The notes under the pieces: model-generated
What the model saw: only the letters and a program-made list of their open reading frames with translations
Database searches by the model: none
Told to the model about the DNA's origin: nothing
Shown here: one piece after another, positions 16,801 to 18,973 of the stretch
How positions within the stretch are numbered: the stretch's first letter is position 1
Layout: each line of letters begins with the position of its first letter
Made by a program: the position numbers and the translations under genes
Source: Pseudomonadota bacterium
GTDB taxonomy: Bacteria; Pseudomonadota; Gammaproteobacteria; Enterobacterales; Enterobacteriaceae
Reading direction: 5' to 3'
Length of the DNA: 18,973 nucleotides
NCBI GenBank assembly: GCA_023425455.1
Contig: JAFACP010000416.1
Span: 1 to 18,973 of the forward strand

Positions 16801-18942
16801 ATGAACATCATTGCCATTATGGGACCGCATGGCGTCTTTTATAAAGATGAGCCCATCAAAGAACTGGAGTCGGCGCTGGTGGCGCAAGGCTTTCAGATTA
16901 TCTGGCCACAAAACAGCGTTGATTTGCTGAAATTTATCGAACATAACCCTCGAATTTGCGGCGTGATTTTTGACTGGGATGAGTACAGTCTCGATTTATG
17001 TAGCGATATCAATCAGCTTAATGAATATCTCCCGCTTTATGCCTTCATCAACACCCACTCGACGATGGATGTCAGCGTGCAGGATATGCGGATGGCGCTC
17101 TGGTTTTTTGAATATGCGCTGGGGCAGGCGGAAGATATCGCCATTCGTATGCGTCAGTACACCGACGAATATCTTGATAACATTACACCGCCGTTCACGA
17201 AAGCCTTGTTTACCTACGTCAAAGAGCGGAAGTACACCTTTTGTACGCCGGGGCATATGGGCGGCACCGCATATCAAAAAAGCCCGGTTGGCTGTCTGTT
17301 TTATGATTTTTTCGGCGGGAATACCCTCAAGGCTGATGTCTCTATTTCGGTCACCGAGCTTGGTTCGTTGCTCGACCACACCGGGCCACACCTGGAAGCG
17401 GAAGAGTACATCGCGCGGACTTTTGGCGCGGAACAGAGTTATATCGTTACCAACGGAACATCGACGTCGAACAAAATTGTGGGTATGTACGCCGCGCCAT
17501 CCGGCAGTACGCTGTTGATCGACCGCAATTGTCATAAATCGCTGGCGCATCTGTTGATGATGAACGATGTAGTGCCAGTCTGGCTGAAACCGACGCGTAA
17601 TGCGTTGGGGATTCTTGGTGGGATCCCGCGCCGTGAATTTACTCGCGACAGCATCGAAGAGAAAGTCGCTGCTACCACGCAAGCACAATGGCCGGTTCAT
17701 GCGGTGATCACCAACTCCACCTATGATGGCTTGCTCTACAACACCGACTGGATCAAACAGACGCTGGATGTCCCGTCGATCCACTTCGATTCCGCCTGGG
17801 TGCCGTACACCCATTTTCATCCGATCTACCAGGGGAAAAGTGGTATGAGCGGCGAGCGTGTTGCGGGAAAAGTGATCTTCGAAACGCAATCGACCCACAA
17901 AATGCTGGCGGCGTTATCGCAGGCTTCGCTGATCCACATTAAAGGCGAGTATGACGAAGAGGCGTTTAACGAAGCCTTTATGATGCATACCACCACCTCG
18001 CCCAGTTATCCCATTGTTGCTTCGGTTGAGACGGCGGCGGCGATGCTGCGTGGTAATCCGGGCAAACGGCTGATTAACCGTTCGGTGGAGCGGGCGCTGC
18101 ATTTTCGCAAAGAGGTCCAGCGGTTGCGGGAAGAGTCTGACGGTTGGTTTTTCGATATCTGGCAACCGCCGCAGGTGGATGAAGCCGAATGCTGGCCCGT
18201 TGCGCCTGGCGAACAGTGGCACGGCTTTAACGATGCGGATGCCGATCATATGTTTCTCGATCCGGTTAAAGTCACTATTTTGACACCGGGGATGGACGAG
18301 CAGGGCAATATGAGCGAGGAGGGGATCCCGGCGGCGCTGGTAGCAAAATTCCTCGACGAACGTGGGATCGTAGTAGAGAAAACCGGCCCTTATAACCTGC
18401 TGTTTCTCTTTAGTATTGGTATCGATAAAACCAAAGCAATGGGATTATTGCGTGGGTTGACGGAATTTAAACGCTCTTACGATCTCAACCTGCGGATCAA
18501 AAATATGCTACCCGATCTCTATGCTGAAGATCCCGATTTCTACCGCAATATGCGTATTCAGGATCTGGCACAAGGGATCCATAAGCTGATTCGTAAACAC
18601 GATCTTCCCGGTTTGATGTTGCGGGCATTCGATACTTTGCCGGAAATGATCATGACGCCACATCAGGCATGGCAGAGACAGATTAAAGGTGAAGTAGAAA
18701 CCATTGCGCTGGAACAACTGGTCGGTAGAGTATCGGCAAATATGATCCTGCCTTATCCACCGGGCGTACCGCTGTTGATGCCAGGAGAAATGCTGACCAA
18801 AGAGAGCCGCACGGTACTCGATTTTCTACTGATGCTTTGTTCCGTAGGGCAACATTACCCCGGTTTTGAAACGGATATTCACGGCGCGAAACAGGACGAA
18901 GACGGCGTTTACCGCGTACGAGTCCTAAAAATGGCGGGATAA
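16801..18942 (+). CDS. ldcC: Constitutive (low-level) lysine decarboxylase LdcC
   Basis: LdcC is a PLP-dependent decarboxylase that converts lysine to cadaverine and CO2 in the cytoplasm. It is the low-level partner of the acid-inducible LdcI/CadA and contributes to polyamine supply. The 713-residue protein has an N-terminal receiver-like wing domain (about 1-130). The fold-type I core follows with CTPGHMGGTAYQKSP, SIHFDSAWVPYTHFHPIY and the PLP lysine K367 in TQSTHKMLA, then a C-terminal domain ending RVRVLKMAG. The ribosome site AGGAGG is five bases from the ATG. I call LdcC rather than CadA from its location after accA, with no cadB next to it. The whole protein appears identical or nearly identical to E. 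coli K-12 LdcC as I recall it, unlike most upstream genes. Confidence 0.95.
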   Translation: MNIIAIMGPHGVFYKDEPIKELESALVAQGFQIIWPQNSVDLLKFIEHNPRICGVIFDWDEYSLDLCSDINQLNEYLPLYAFINTHSTMDVSVQDMRMALWFFEYALGQAEDIAIRMRQYTDEYLDNITPPFTKALFTYVKERKYTFCTPGHMGGTAYQKSPVGCLFYDFFGGNTLKADVSISVTELGSLLDHTGPHLEAEEYIARTFGAEQSYIVTNGTSTSNKIVGMYAAPSGSTLLIDRNCHKSLAHLLMMNDVVPVWLKPTRNALGILGGIPRREFTRDSIEEKVAATTQAQWPVHAVITNSTYDGLLYNTDWIKQTLDVPSIHFDSAWVPYTHFHPIYQGKSGMSGERVAGKVIFETQSTHKMLAALSQASLIHIKGEYDEEAFNEAFMMHTTTSPSYPIVASVETAAAMLRGNPGKRLINRSVERALHFRKEVQRLREESDGWFFDIWQPPQVDEAECWPVAPGEQWHGFNDADADHMFLDPVKVTILTPGMDEQGNMSEEGIPAALVAKFLDERGIVVEKTGPYNLLFLFSIGIDKTKAMGLLRGLTEFKRSYDLNLRIKNMLPDLYAEDPDFYRNMRIQDLAQGIHKLIRKHDLPGLMLRAFDTLPEMIMTPHQAWQRQIKGEVETIALEQLVGRVSANMILPYPPGVPLLMPGEMLTKESRTVLDFLLMLCSVGQHYPGFETDIHGAKQDEDGVYRVRVLKMAG
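16875..16882 (+). other. Chi site (GCTGGTGG)
   Basis: An exact Chi octamer near the start of ldcC, on the + strand, inside the E. coli-like right-hand part of the window. Confidence 0.7.
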
Positions 18943-18973
18943 CTTGCCAGAGCGGCTTCCGGGCGAGTAACGT

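Noticed and set aside
16996..17898. 300-codon open frame on the - strand opposite ldcC
   Set aside because: It is the shadow of ldcC, with no domain or start signal supporting it.
16801..18942. Using base composition alone to prove that the right-hand part is foreign
   Set aside because: Although parts of ldcC look more AT-rich than dnaE, uppS is similarly AT-rich and expression level changes codon use, so composition does not separate the two ancestries. The argument rests on similarity to recalled sequences.
1..18973. A hidden novel system such as a defence island, mobile element, CRISPR array or RNA gene
   Set aside because: Every stretch longer than about 190 bases is occupied by a recognised core gene. 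No direct-repeat array, inverted terminal repeats, integrase, toxin-antitoxin pair or tRNA-like fold was seen on either strand.

Overview
This window is a conserved chromosomal core-gene block from a member of the Enterobacteriaceae. The gene order frr-dxr-uppS-cdsA-rseP-bamA-skp-lpxD-fabZ-lpxA-lpxB-rnhB-dnaE-accA-ldcC matches Escherichia, Citrobacter, Salmonella and Enterobacter. All fifteen genes are on the + strand. Fourteen are complete, and frr lacks its first four codons at the left edge. Catalytic residues fall at the same numbers as in E. coli (for example Dxr D150/E231, RseP H22/H26/D402, LpxD H239, LpxA H125, LpxB D98, DnaE D401/D403, LdcC K367). No frameshifts, insertion sequences, tRNA or rRNA genes, CRISPR arrays or prophage were seen, and no gene-free stretch exceeds about 190 bases.

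Layout. Positions 1-1841 hold ribosome recycling factor and the MEP-pathway enzyme Dxr, separated by a long-loop terminator. Positions 1842-2027 form the most information-rich intergenic region: a good sigma-70-type promoter, a short leader and a strong intrinsic terminator lie just ahead of uppS. Positions 2028-12209 are a tightly packed envelope-biogenesis run. UppS makes undecaprenyl diphosphate, CdsA makes CDP-diacylglycerol, and RseP cleaves RseA in the sigma-E response. BamA and Skp assemble outer-membrane proteins; LpxD, LpxA and LpxB make lipid A precursors; FabZ dehydrates beta-hydroxyacyl-ACP; RnhB follows. A sigma-E-like promoter lies inside rseP, pointing toward bamA-skp-lpx. Positions 12248-16746 carry dnaE (DNA polymerase III alpha) and accA (acetyl-CoA carboxylase alpha), closed by an intrinsic terminator. 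Positions 16747-18942 carry ldcC with its own sigma-S-like -10 element.

The genes link isoprenoid carrier, phospholipid, lipid A and fatty-acid supply to outer-membrane protein assembly and to the envelope stress response. Four start codons are TTG or GTG (cdsA, skp, fabZ, lpxA).

I found no previously undescribed gene system. The most notable signal is apparent mosaic ancestry. Most of the window encodes proteins that differ at many positions from the E. coli K-12 proteins as I remember them, and resemble Citrobacter/Enterobacter-type versions. From about 15.2-15.4 kb (3' part of dnaE) to the right edge, the protein and DNA look almost identical to E. coli K-12. This rests on recalled reference sequences, not on an alignment.
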